DNA from: Shimia gijangensis
Lineage (GTDB): Bacteria > Pseudomonadota > Alphaproteobacteria > Rhodobacterales > Rhodobacteraceae
Direction: 5' to 3'
NCBI RefSeq assembly: GCF_900142085.1
Contig: NZ_FQZQ01000019.1
Coordinates: 1-64,000 of the forward strand
Length of the DNA: 64,000 nucleotides
Shown: positions 30,487 through 39,237 of the stretch, in pieces
How the letters are laid out: each line of letters opens with the position of its first letter
Numbering within the stretch: position 1 is the first letter of the stretch
Made by a program: the position numbers and the translations under genes
The notes under the pieces: model-generated
Told to the model about the DNA's origin: nothing
Databases searched by the model: none
The model's input: the letters and a program-made list of their open reading frames with translations, nothing else

Positions 30487-30971
30487 TGTCGGTGATCGGC
30501 GACATGCTGTCCAGCTATGGCGGGCCACATAAAGTTGTGGCGCGTCATCTGGCCATGGGGCCGCGAGAAGATCGCGCCCTGGCCATTCTTATGGCGGGAT
30601 GTGTGTTGCTGTTTGTCTCCAGCTGGCCTTACAACGCCCGGGTGGCGCATTTTGAAGGGGTAGATATCGGACCTTTGATAGGTGGATCCTTGTTTGGGCT
30701 GCTATTCTTAGCGCCACTGGGGTTTTATCTGATCGCTGCGATTGTCAGCCTTGTGCTGGGGCTGTTTGGTTGGACGGGCGGCGCCTATGCTAGCCGTCTT
30801 GCGCTGTTCTGGGCCTTGCTGGCATCGTCACCTTTGATCCTGTTGCACGGGCTGACCCGAGGGTTTCTGGGCCCTGGGATGCAGGAACAAATCGTCGGTC
30901 TGATTTGGTTTGTCGTGTTCATGTGGTTCTGGATGTCGGGCCTGTTTCAGGCCGGAAAGGATGCCGCATGA
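30486..30971 (+). CDS. Yip1-like membrane protein 1 (suf operon)
   Basis: This 161-residue protein has about four transmembrane segments (for example ALAILMAGCVLLFVSSW, FYLIAAIVSLVLGLFGW, LIWFVVFMWFWMSGLF). The size and layout fit Yip1-domain proteins found in alphaproteobacterial suf operons. The ATG overlaps the sufD TGA, and its end overlaps the next ATG by four bases. A role in Fe-S assembly has not been established. Confidence 0.75.
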   Translation: MSVIGDMLSSYGGPHKVVARHLAMGPREDRALAILMAGCVLLFVSSWPYNARVAHFEGVDIGPLIGGSLFGLLFLAPLGFYLIAAIVSLVLGLFGWTGGAYASRLALFWALLASSPLILLHGLTRGFLGPGMQEQIVGLIWFVVFMWFWMSGLFQAGKDAA

Positions 30972-31549
30972 AAGAACTTCTACGCGCGCTTTTGATGCAA
31001 ACCATAGCCCGGCCTGCGGATGCAGCCCGAACGCTAGTCGGATTGAACCTGCCGCGAGAGGCGGGCTGGATGGCGCTCTTTCTGGCGACCATAATCAATA
31101 CGTTTGCCTATTTTGCCACCCATGCAATTGTCGTCCTGCCAGACGATTTTTGGGTTCCGGTCTTTAATGTTCCGATCATCTATCTGACTCTGTCATTTTC
31201 GTTTTCGACAATGGCAATATTTGGCGTGTACTGGACAGGACAAACTCTTGGTGGAAAAGCGCATTTTCCGGTTTTGGTATCCATGTTGGCCTGGCTGGTT
31301 TGTGTGCAAAGCCTGGCGGATTTCGTGTTTCTCGGCCTGCTAATGATCGTGCCAACTTTGGCGGGGTTGTTTTCGCTAGCGGCGGGCCTTTACGGCATCT
31401 GGATTTTTCTGAACTTTGTAAAGGTCGCGCATGGGTTTACCACCATGGGTAAGGCCATTCTGACAATCACACTGACGCTTGTGGGCTTGATCGTGGGGCT
31501 TTCTGTGTTCCTGTCGGTCATAGGGATCACGGCGATGGGAATTAGCTGA
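30968..31549 (+). CDS. Yip1-like membrane protein 2 (suf operon)
   Basis: This 193-residue protein has about five transmembrane segments. The N-terminus RALLMQTIARPADAARTLVGLNLPREAGW, a cytosolic amphipathic lead-in followed by clustered helices, is typical of the Yip1 family. It is coupled to its neighbours by ATGA overlap upstream and TGATG overlap with sufS. It probably forms a pair with the preceding membrane protein. Confidence 0.78.
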   Translation: MKELLRALLMQTIARPADAARTLVGLNLPREAGWMALFLATIINTFAYFATHAIVVLPDDFWVPVFNVPIIYLTLSFSFSTMAIFGVYWTGQTLGGKAHFPVLVSMLAWLVCVQSLADFVFLGLLMIVPTLAGLFSLAAGLYGIWIFLNFVKVAHGFTTMGKAILTITLTLVGLIVGLSVFLSVIGITAMGIS

Positions 31550-32769
31550 TGTACGACGTCACCAAAATACGTGCCGACTTTCCGATCCTTGCACGAGAAG
31601 TGAACGGCAAGCCGCTTGTTTACCTTGATAATGGTGCCTCGGCGCAAAAACCCAAAGCTGTGATTGACGCTGTTACGCAGGCCTATGAAATGGAATATTC
31701 AAATGTTCACAGAGGCTTGCATTACCTTTCTAATCTCGCAACAGACAAATATGAGGCCGTGCGCGGCACCATTGCTCGGTTCCTGAACGCCAAAACCGAA
31801 GACGAGATTGTGTTAAATTCCGGCACCACCGAAGGCATCAACATGGTGGCCTACGGATGGGCCATGCCCAATATGCAGGCCGGAGACGAGATCATCCTGT
31901 CGGTGATGGAGCATCACGCCAATATCGTACCATGGCATTTCTTGCGCGAACGACAAGGCATTGTGCTTAAATGGGTCGACGTAGACGCGACAGGCGCACT
32001 TGATCCTCAGGCTGTGATCGATGCGATTGGCCCGAAAACCAAATTGGTGGCGATTACACAATGTTCCAATGTTTTGGGGACAATGGTCGATGTGAAAACC
32101 ATCACCGAGGCCTCCCACACCCAGGGCGTGCCGGTGTTGGTAGATGGCTCGCAAGGCTCGGTGCATGCACCCGTCGATGTTCAGGACATTGGTTGTGATT
32201 TCTATGCGATCACCGGCCACAAACTCTATGGCCCCTCCGGCTCAGGTGCGATCTTCTGTAAATCCGAGCGGATGGCCGAGATGCAACCCTTCTTAGGCGG
32301 TGGCGACATGATCAAAGAGGTGTCAAAGGACACCGTGATCTACAATGATCCGCCGATGAAATTCGAAGCCGGCACGCCCGGTATTGTTCAGACCATCGGC
32401 CTGGGCGTGGCTCTGGAATACCTTATGGAACTTGGCATGGACAACGTGGCCGCACATGAAGCGGGTTTGCGTGATTATGCCGTTCAACGTCTGAGCGGTC
32501 TGAACTGGCTTCAAGTGCAGGGCACCACACCAGACAAGGCCGCGATCTTTTCGTTCACGCTGGATGGTGCTGCGCATGCGCACGATATCTCGACGATTCT
32601 TGATAAAAAGGGTGTCGCGGTACGGGCAGGGCACCATTGCGCAGGTCCGCTGATGGACCATTTGGGGGTCACAGCAACCTGCCGCGCGTCTTTTGGGCTT
32701 TATAATACCTCCGATGAGATCGACAAATTGGTTGACGCGCTGGAACTGGCCCACGAATTGTTCGCTTGA
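31549..32769 (+). CDS. sufS: Cysteine desulfurase SufS (class II)
   Basis: This 406-residue PLP-dependent desulfurase feeds SufBCD. Landmarks: YLDNGASAQKPKAVIDA, NSGTTEGINMVAYGW, the PLP lysine in ITGHKLYGPSGSGA, and the catalytic Cys near the C-terminus. The last is in VRAGHHCAGPLMDHLG, the class II RAGxHC motif. It is the last gene of the operon. A GC-rich dyad (GCGGGGG and CCCCCGC) without a T-run separates it from tRNA-Arg. Confidence 0.95.
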   Translation: MYDVTKIRADFPILAREVNGKPLVYLDNGASAQKPKAVIDAVTQAYEMEYSNVHRGLHYLSNLATDKYEAVRGTIARFLNAKTEDEIVLNSGTTEGINMVAYGWAMPNMQAGDEIILSVMEHHANIVPWHFLRERQGIVLKWVDVDATGALDPQAVIDAIGPKTKLVAITQCSNVLGTMVDVKTITEASHTQGVPVLVDGSQGSVHAPVDVQDIGCDFYAITGHKLYGPSGSGAIFCKSERMAEMQPFLGGGDMIKEVSKDTVIYNDPPMKFEAGTPGIVQTIGLGVALEYLMELGMDNVAAHEAGLRDYAVQRLSGLNWLQVQGTTPDKAAIFSFTLDGAAHAHDISTILDKKGVAVRAGHHCAGPLMDHLGVTATCRASFGLYNTSDEIDKLVDALELAHELFA

Positions 32770-32820
32770 CGACATTTACAGATTGCGGGGGATGGTTGCT
32801 CTGGCTATACCCCCGCTCAG

Positions 32821-32897
<77 letters not shown>

Positions 32898-33043
32898 CTT
32901 TATTCCAACATTCGGACGTCGATTTCATGTCTGTGATTCAGACAGGCATCCACTAACCCCGGCAACATGCGTAAACAGCCTCCTTAGAAAACCTAAAGGG
33001 CCTGTTGCAGCGTTAATTGTTTGGCCACTTTTAGCTTAAGGTT

Positions 33044-34351
33044 TCACAAATTTTGGAACGCTCGGTCCAGCGCTTCGGCGGTCTGGTCCACATCATCCAT
33101 CGACAGGCATAGAGGCGGTACCATACGCAAGACAGATTGGTCCGCTCCCGACTTGGACAAGATCAACCCTTGCTCGCGACACGCCTCAAAAACGCTGGTG
33201 GTTGCGTCGCGATCCGGGGTTTTAGAGGCGCGGTCGCTGACGATCTCAATCGCAAGCATCAGGCCCTTGCCACGCACATCCCCGATCTTTTCGTGACGGG
33301 TTTGCAAGTCTTTCAGGCGTTCCAGAAGCGCTCCGCCAACACGTGCAGCATTCTTTTGCAGGGTTTCTTCTTTCATCACTGCTAAAACGGCTCGCGCCGC
33401 GGCCGCCGAGGTCGGATTGGCACCGTAGGTGTGGAACATGAATTTTTCCGCCATAGGAGCGGCAACATGCTTGCGCGCAACCACGGCGCCAATGGGAAAT
33501 CCATTGCCCAAACCTTTGGCCATGACCACGATGTCAGGCACCACGCCGTCAGCTTCAAAGCCCCAGAAATTCGCACCTGTCCGACCAAAACCAGACTGCA
33601 CTTCGTCGGCGATATATAGACCGCCTGCTGCCCGGACACGCTCGGCCGCACCGGACATATATCCGGTTGGCATTTCGATGATACCGCCATAACCCTGTAC
33701 GCTTTCCACGAAAATGCCTGCGACATTGCCAGAGGTGGCCGAGGCGATGGTGCGATCAATTTCATCAAGGTAAGGCTGGGTGCCGGGGCCAAAAATACCC
33801 CGGTACTGGTTGGGTTCGGGAACAAAGGCGACATTGCCGGGCATGCCCGGGTGACGCCAACCTGAGATCCCTGTGATAGACTGGGCCGCAGCGGTTGGAC
33901 CATGATAGGCCGTCCGCAAGGCCAGCAGATCAAGGTTGCCAGTGAAGGTTCTCGCCATGGTCATCGCCAAATCAACGGCTTCGGACCCAGAGTTTGTCAG
34001 ATGCACCACCCATTCGTGGCCCTTGGGCATCGTCGCGGCCAGTTCTTCAGCCAAATGCGCAGGGGTAGGGTGGTAGAACATGGTGGTACAATGGGTAAGC
34101 TCTTGCGCCTGCTCCATGGCCGCCGCCACCACCTTTGGGTGAGAGTGGCCAACCGAAATACAAACGTTCATCCCCAGAAGGTCGGTATATTTGCGGCCTT
34201 CGGTGTCCCACAGATATTGCCCTTGTCCTTTACGGAACACGATTGGGTCGCGAAACGGCGTAAAGCGGGTCAGCGATGAGGCATAATACTTGTCCCGGCG
34301 TGCGGCAGTTTTGTTCAGGTCCCATTCGTTGATGGGGAGTTGATCTGTCAT
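33044..34351 (-). CDS. Class III aminotransferase (AGXT2-like)
   Basis: This 435-residue PLP enzyme has HLTNSGSEAVDLAM, RTAYHGPTAAAQSITG, the cofactor Asp in IADEVQSGFGRTG and the Schiff-base Lys in VVMAKGLGNGFPIGAV. It is closest in pattern to alanine-glyoxylate aminotransferase 2 and beta-alanine/omega-amino-acid transaminases. It would remove the amino group from a primary amine. It is the last gene of the methyltransferase-demethylase operon and overlaps the upstream gene by ATGA, which suggests it acts on the fully demethylated product. Confidence 0.88.
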   Translation of the reverse strand: MTDQLPINEWDLNKTAARRDKYYASSLTRFTPFRDPIVFRKGQGQYLWDTEGRKYTDLLGMNVCISVGHSHPKVVAAAMEQAQELTHCTTMFYHPTPAHLAEELAATMPKGHEWVVHLTNSGSEAVDLAMTMARTFTGNLDLLALRTAYHGPTAAAQSITGISGWRHPGMPGNVAFVPEPNQYRGIFGPGTQPYLDEIDRTIASATSGNVAGIFVESVQGYGGIIEMPTGYMSGAAERVRAAGGLYIADEVQSGFGRTGANFWGFEADGVVPDIVVMAKGLGNGFPIGAVVARKHVAAPMAEKFMFHTYGANPTSAAAARAVLAVMKEETLQKNAARVGGALLERLKDLQTRHEKIGDVRGKGLMLAIEIVSDRASKTPDRDATTSVFEACREQGLILSKSGADQSVLRMVPPLCLSMDDVDQTAEALDRAFQNL

Positions 34352-36762
34352 GAAAGTGCTCCTTTGGCGCGCAAACGGGTATTGTTTGGATCAAATGGTG
34401 GTTGGCTTAGTATTTGGGCTGGCCGCTTTTGACCAAGAACGGATACGTGAAGCCCGTCGCGTGCGGTTGCATCGCGTAAATAGGCAAGCGCCAGAACTTT
34501 GCCGGTGCGGTGGCCATAAGCGCCAGATGTTACAATGCCAACACAGCGGCCGCCTTGCCACAAACCGTGGGCGTAAAACGGATCAACGTCACCGCCTTCA
34601 AGCTCCATCAACACCATATCCCAGTCATTGGCACGCGTCTCTAGGGCTTCACGCCCGACAAAGTCGCGTTCTTTGGGTTTCACGAAGCCGCCCAGACCAG
34701 ATTCAATTGGCGAGCGTTCTGTGGTCAGATCGCTGCCCCATCCACGATACCCTTTTTCAAGGCGCATCGAGTTGGCGGCATACGCCCCGTAGTATCCAAG
34801 GCCCAAAGGTTTTGCCGTGTTTTCGAGCAGAGTAAACAGCTTTGCTGCATCAGCGGCCGGAACGTGCAGCTCCCAACCGGCCTCGCCAATGTAAGACACC
34901 CGCATGGCGCGTACTTTGATGCCGTTGATATCCACAGATTTCACTGTCAGCCAGGGAAAGTCTTGGGGTGCGATATCAGTCAGTGAAGCCCAAACTTCCG
35001 GGGCTTTTGGCCCCATCAATCCAATCACAGCGATCTGATCAGTGACCCTATCGACAGTGACGTCAAAGGCCGTGGCATGCGCGGTCAGAACGTCCAGATC
35101 GATTTCCTCAGCTGCCGCCGCAGAGGTGAGATAGCCGTGGTCCTCTCCCAAACGGGCAATGGCGAATTCGGACAGAACACCACCGGCGGGGGTCAGAACC
35201 TGGTTCAGCCCGATCCGACCCGTTGCAGGTGCGGTGTTGGCGCCCATCGTACCAAGGAATTTGGCTGTATCCGGACCCGAAATTTCGAACTTCGAAAACA
35301 CAGACAGGTCTGCCATGGCCACGCGTGTGGTGGCGGCCTCAACTTCAGCGGCGACTTTCGGGAACCAGTTTGCGCGGCGGAAGGTTTCATCGGCGATTTC
35401 GTCCGACGAATCCGAGAACCAGTTCGGGCGCTCCCAGCCATAGGCGGCTCCCATGATCGCGCCACGTTCGATCATCAGATCATGCAGCGGCGACAGGCGT
35501 TTGCCACGTCCTGCCGGGCGCTCTTCGTTGGGGTAATGTACGCCAAATTGCAGGCCAAAACACTCGATGGCCTTTTCAACGCGGTAGTCCCTGTCAGCCC
35601 ATGAGCCAAACCGACGGCTGTCGACAGCCAGGGGATCCATCGGCGGTGCGCCATGGGTCATCCAATGGGCCAGGAACCAACCGGCTCCGCCACCCTCCAT
35701 CACACCCATGGACGAACCGGTCAACAACCATGCGTTTTCAAGCCCATGTGCCGGGCCGATCAACGGGTTTGCGTCAGGTGTGAACGTGATCGGTCCATTG
35801 ATGACCGATTTCACGCCACCGGTTTCCAACGCCGGGATACGCTCCATCGCGGCCATAATGATCGGCTCAACCCGGTCCAGATCAGGTGGCATCAAATCCG
35901 CACCAAATTCGGGCGGAACCCCATCGACAGACCACACCTGCGCATCTTTTTCGTATGGCCCGAGGATGAGGCCATCGCGTTCCTGACGCACATACCAGCT
36001 TTCCTCGGGATCGCGGATCATGGGCAACTCATCCAGACCTGCGGCCTGCCTGTCTGCGACGGCCTGTACGGTGTCTGTCACCAGATACTGGTGTAGAACA
36101 GGTACGGATGGGATGTTGAGACCCATCATGTGGCCAATTTCCCAGCCCCAAGTTCCGGCAGCGTTCACAATGTGCTGCGCGTGCACGACGCCTTTGGCCG
36201 TGTCGACCACCCATTCGTCACCGTCTTTTCGGATTTCCGTGACCGGGCATTGCCGCCAGATTTCGGCGCCTCCGCGTCGGGCCACATCGGCCATCGCGTT
36301 GGTTGCAAGACTGGGATCCACATGGCCGTCATCAGGTTCATATATTCCGCCAAGCAACCCATCAAGCTGAGTTAACGGGTGCAATTCTGCAATGCGTTCT
36401 GGCGTCAGAACCTCGAGTGGGTATCCGGTGAATTCTGACAGGCCCGCTACATGGCGAAACTCGTCCATCCGATCGGGATTGCGTGTGATACGCATAGCGC
36501 CTGACGCATGAAACCCGCAGCTCAGGCCTGTTTCCTTAGGCAACGTATCACGATAGAGACGGACAGAGGTTGCCCGCAGTTCCTGAATGGTTGGGTTATG
36601 AGCAAAATGCGTGCACAGCCCCGCGGCGTGCCAGGTCGATCCATGTGTGAGATCGTTTTTCTCTACCAGCAACACATCTTTCCAGCCCTCTTTGACCAGA
36701 TGGTACATGAGCGATACACCCATCACCCCACCACCAATGATCAGAACTTGCGCTTTTTTCAT
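34348..36762 (-). CDS. FAD-dependent dimethylglycine/sarcosine-dehydrogenase-like protein A
   Basis: This 804-residue two-part enzyme begins with a DAO-type FAD domain (GGGVMGVSLMYHL dinucleotide motif, then STWHAAGLCTHF with the His used for covalent flavin in DMGDH/SARDH). A GcvT-like folate-binding region and C-terminal GcvT barrel follow (GEAGWELHVPAADA, RLEKGYRGWGSDLTTERSPIE). Such enzymes oxidatively remove N-methyl groups and pass formaldehyde to tetrahydrofolate. It is fused by ATGA overlaps to protein B upstream and the aminotransferase downstream. The exact N-methyl substrate is not readable. Confidence 0.88.
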   Translation of the reverse strand: MKKAQVLIIGGGVMGVSLMYHLVKEGWKDVLLVEKNDLTHGSTWHAAGLCTHFAHNPTIQELRATSVRLYRDTLPKETGLSCGFHASGAMRITRNPDRMDEFRHVAGLSEFTGYPLEVLTPERIAELHPLTQLDGLLGGIYEPDDGHVDPSLATNAMADVARRGGAEIWRQCPVTEIRKDGDEWVVDTAKGVVHAQHIVNAAGTWGWEIGHMMGLNIPSVPVLHQYLVTDTVQAVADRQAAGLDELPMIRDPEESWYVRQERDGLILGPYEKDAQVWSVDGVPPEFGADLMPPDLDRVEPIIMAAMERIPALETGGVKSVINGPITFTPDANPLIGPAHGLENAWLLTGSSMGVMEGGGAGWFLAHWMTHGAPPMDPLAVDSRRFGSWADRDYRVEKAIECFGLQFGVHYPNEERPAGRGKRLSPLHDLMIERGAIMGAAYGWERPNWFSDSSDEIADETFRRANWFPKVAAEVEAATTRVAMADLSVFSKFEISGPDTAKFLGTMGANTAPATGRIGLNQVLTPAGGVLSEFAIARLGEDHGYLTSAAAAEEIDLDVLTAHATAFDVTVDRVTDQIAVIGLMGPKAPEVWASLTDIAPQDFPWLTVKSVDINGIKVRAMRVSYIGEAGWELHVPAADAAKLFTLLENTAKPLGLGYYGAYAANSMRLEKGYRGWGSDLTTERSPIESGLGGFVKPKERDFVGREALETRANDWDMVLMELEGGDVDPFYAHGLWQGGRCVGIVTSGAYGHRTGKVLALAYLRDATARDGLHVSVLGQKRPAQILSQPPFDPNNTRLRAKGALS

Positions 36763-39146
36763 GTGCGCATCCTTTCGCCTTTAGGATCAAACGGCGGGCG
36801 GCGCAGCGGTTTCGCCGCGTAATCCTGCCCGGCAACGCGCACGGTGAACTGGCGCGCAAACAAAGTATCCAGAGTGTCGCCAGGGCTCACAGAAATCAGC
36901 CCAAATGCGAGGTTCAGCCCAGTGCGCGCGCCAACAGCACCACTTGTGGTTAACCCGATATGATCTGTGCCCTCGTAGATTGGTTCGTCGTGCAGCATCA
37001 GGGCATTCCCGTCTACCTCCAACAAAACCATCCTACGTTGAAGGCCATCGCTGCGTTGCTGTTCAAGAACAGATTTGCCCAGAAACGCCTTGGTCCAGTC
37101 AATGGTAAACCCAAGTCCCGCTTCCAGTGGCGTGATCTCAGGTCCGAGATCATGTCCCCAGTGTTTAAAGCCCTTTTCAATGCGGCACCCATCCAGCGCA
37201 TAGTGCCCAAGCGGCTCGCCGCCTGCGGCCACAAGTGCTTCAAAAACAGGGGCCGCCTGAGACGCCTCAACGGTCACCTCCCAACCCAGTTCCCCAACAA
37301 AGCTGACCCGCGTGATACGACATGACACTCCGGCAAGGGTGATATCTGTTGCATAGCCAAAAGGCACATCGGTCCAAGAAGGTGTCAAGCCTTTCAGCAT
37401 TGTGCGGCTGCCCGCGCCCATTACGCCGATCGTGCAATAATCTTCGGTGCGATCCAGAATTTCCACATCACCTGTAAGATGACGGCGCAGGTAAGCCAGA
37501 TCGCGCATCCGCGTGGCAGCCCCCGAGGTCAGATGAAAATCCGTTTGTGAAAGGCGGGTGATGGTGACGTCCATCTCGATCCCGCCATTCTCGTTGAGAA
37601 CCTGTGTATAGACCGCACGACCCACAGCCACATCCATCTGAGCAGTGGTTAGCCAGTTGAGGGCTTCCAAGGCGCCCGCACCAAAAACATCCAGTTTGGC
37701 GAATGGTGACAAATCGATCAATACGGTTCCTGTCGCCATCACCGCAGCTTCGCGCTTGGCAATAGGCAACCATGGTTGCGGGCCAACGGCATAGGGTAGG
37801 TTGCTCTCGGATGGATTGACCGCATACCACAGGCCGCGTTCCCAACCGGCTGTCAGGCCAAAGACTGCGCCCTTTGCGGCCCAATGGTCATGCAGCGCTG
37901 ACTGGCGAAGATTACGCCCCGCCTTGGGTTGTTTGTAGGGCCAGTGCATTGCAAACAGATCCGAAACAGTTTCCTGCATCCTTTCAGCCATATGAGCAGA
38001 GCCAGCGGTGCGTGGGTCAGCGCGTGCAATATCGACTTCCCACATATCCATCGGGGGAACACGGTCCAAAACCCAATCCGCCAAGGCCCGGCCAATCCCT
38101 GCAGAGGACATCACGCCGACCGAGTTCATGCCCGCCGCCACAAACAATCCGTCAACCTGTGGCGTCTCACCGACAAGGGGCCTGGTATCCGCGGTAAAGC
38201 TCTCGGGGCCATTCATGAAGTGTTGAATACCGGCGATCTCAAGAGCTGGAATCAAATCAAGTGCGGCCTCCATAAAAGGCGCAAACTGATCCCAGTCCTC
38301 TGGCAACTCCAGAAACGGGCGATCCCCTTCGGGACCAAAAGCGTTCCAACATTTTGCATCCGGTTCAAAGCCACCGATCACAAGTTTGCCGGCATCGCCT
38401 TTGATATAGATACCCCGATCCAGATCACGGATCACCGGAAACGGCTCTGGCAAATTCGCCATTGGCTCGGTGACCACATACATGTGTTCAACAGCCTGTA
38501 AGGGCAGGGCCACACCTGCGGTCTCAGCAAGCGCCTTGCTCCATGCCCCGGCACAAAGGATCACAATGTCGGCTGCAATTTCTGTCCCATCAGCCAATTG
38601 AACGCCGCAGGCTTGACCGTCTTGTGTCAGAAGCGACGAGACTTGCACATTTTCGTGGATTTCCACGCCGCCTGACCGCGCGCCGCGTGCATATGCCATG
38701 CACAGGTCGACCGGATTGACGTTGCCATCTTCGGGCACATAAAGCGCGCCAACATGGTCTGACAAGTCCAACCCGGGCACGTGGACATCCTTCGTAGACA
38801 CAACTTGAGGCGTCAGGCCCTGCGTCAAGCCCAGGTCGGCAATCCGGTGCAGCTCGTCCAGACGTTCGGTTTCTCGGGCCAGCCAATAGCCGCCTGTTTT
38901 TTTGTACCCCGTCGAAAGGCCGGTTTCCTGCTCAAGTTGGGGAAAAAGTTTCAGCGCATGCGACGCAAGCCTGGTCATATTGGGGGTTGCCCGCAATGGA
39001 CCAACGATCCCGGCGGCATGCCACGACGTACCTGACGTCAGTTGATTGCGTTCAAGCAGCACAACATTTGACGCGCCGCGCTGTGCCAGATGGTAGGCGA
39101 CACTTAGGCCGATCACACCGCCGCCAATAATGATTGTTTTGCTCAT
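36759..39146 (-). CDS. FAD-dependent dimethylglycine/sarcosine-dehydrogenase-like protein B
   Basis: This 795-residue paralogue of the neighbouring protein A has the same domain order. The FAD motif is IIGGGVIGLSVAYHLAQRG, and SGTSWHAAGIVGPL gives the covalent-flavin His. The GcvT part contains GELGWEVTVEASQA and RIEKGFKHWGHDLGPEITPLE. Sequence divergence from protein A is large, so the two likely act on different methylation states rather than being a recent duplication. It starts 91 bp downstream of the methyltransferase gene on the same strand; no gene fits in that gap. Confidence 0.88.
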   Translation of the reverse strand: MSKTIIIGGGVIGLSVAYHLAQRGASNVVLLERNQLTSGTSWHAAGIVGPLRATPNMTRLASHALKLFPQLEQETGLSTGYKKTGGYWLARETERLDELHRIADLGLTQGLTPQVVSTKDVHVPGLDLSDHVGALYVPEDGNVNPVDLCMAYARGARSGGVEIHENVQVSSLLTQDGQACGVQLADGTEIAADIVILCAGAWSKALAETAGVALPLQAVEHMYVVTEPMANLPEPFPVIRDLDRGIYIKGDAGKLVIGGFEPDAKCWNAFGPEGDRPFLELPEDWDQFAPFMEAALDLIPALEIAGIQHFMNGPESFTADTRPLVGETPQVDGLFVAAGMNSVGVMSSAGIGRALADWVLDRVPPMDMWEVDIARADPRTAGSAHMAERMQETVSDLFAMHWPYKQPKAGRNLRQSALHDHWAAKGAVFGLTAGWERGLWYAVNPSESNLPYAVGPQPWLPIAKREAAVMATGTVLIDLSPFAKLDVFGAGALEALNWLTTAQMDVAVGRAVYTQVLNENGGIEMDVTITRLSQTDFHLTSGAATRMRDLAYLRRHLTGDVEILDRTEDYCTIGVMGAGSRTMLKGLTPSWTDVPFGYATDITLAGVSCRITRVSFVGELGWEVTVEASQAAPVFEALVAAGGEPLGHYALDGCRIEKGFKHWGHDLGPEITPLEAGLGFTIDWTKAFLGKSVLEQQRSDGLQRRMVLLEVDGNALMLHDEPIYEGTDHIGLTTSGAVGARTGLNLAFGLISVSPGDTLDTLFARQFTVRVAGQDYAAKPLRRPPFDPKGERMRT

Positions 39147-39237
39147 CTGAATTGTCCCGCTACGAAGCCGGGCTGCGGCTTTGAGACAACAGAGCTGCCC
39201 GCAATCCCGTCTGCCAATCTGTGCGTGAAGCGGCCCA

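Noticed and set aside
32770-32820. Rho-independent terminator after sufS
   Set aside because: The GCGGGGG/CCCCCGC dyad has an 18-nt loop and no T-run.
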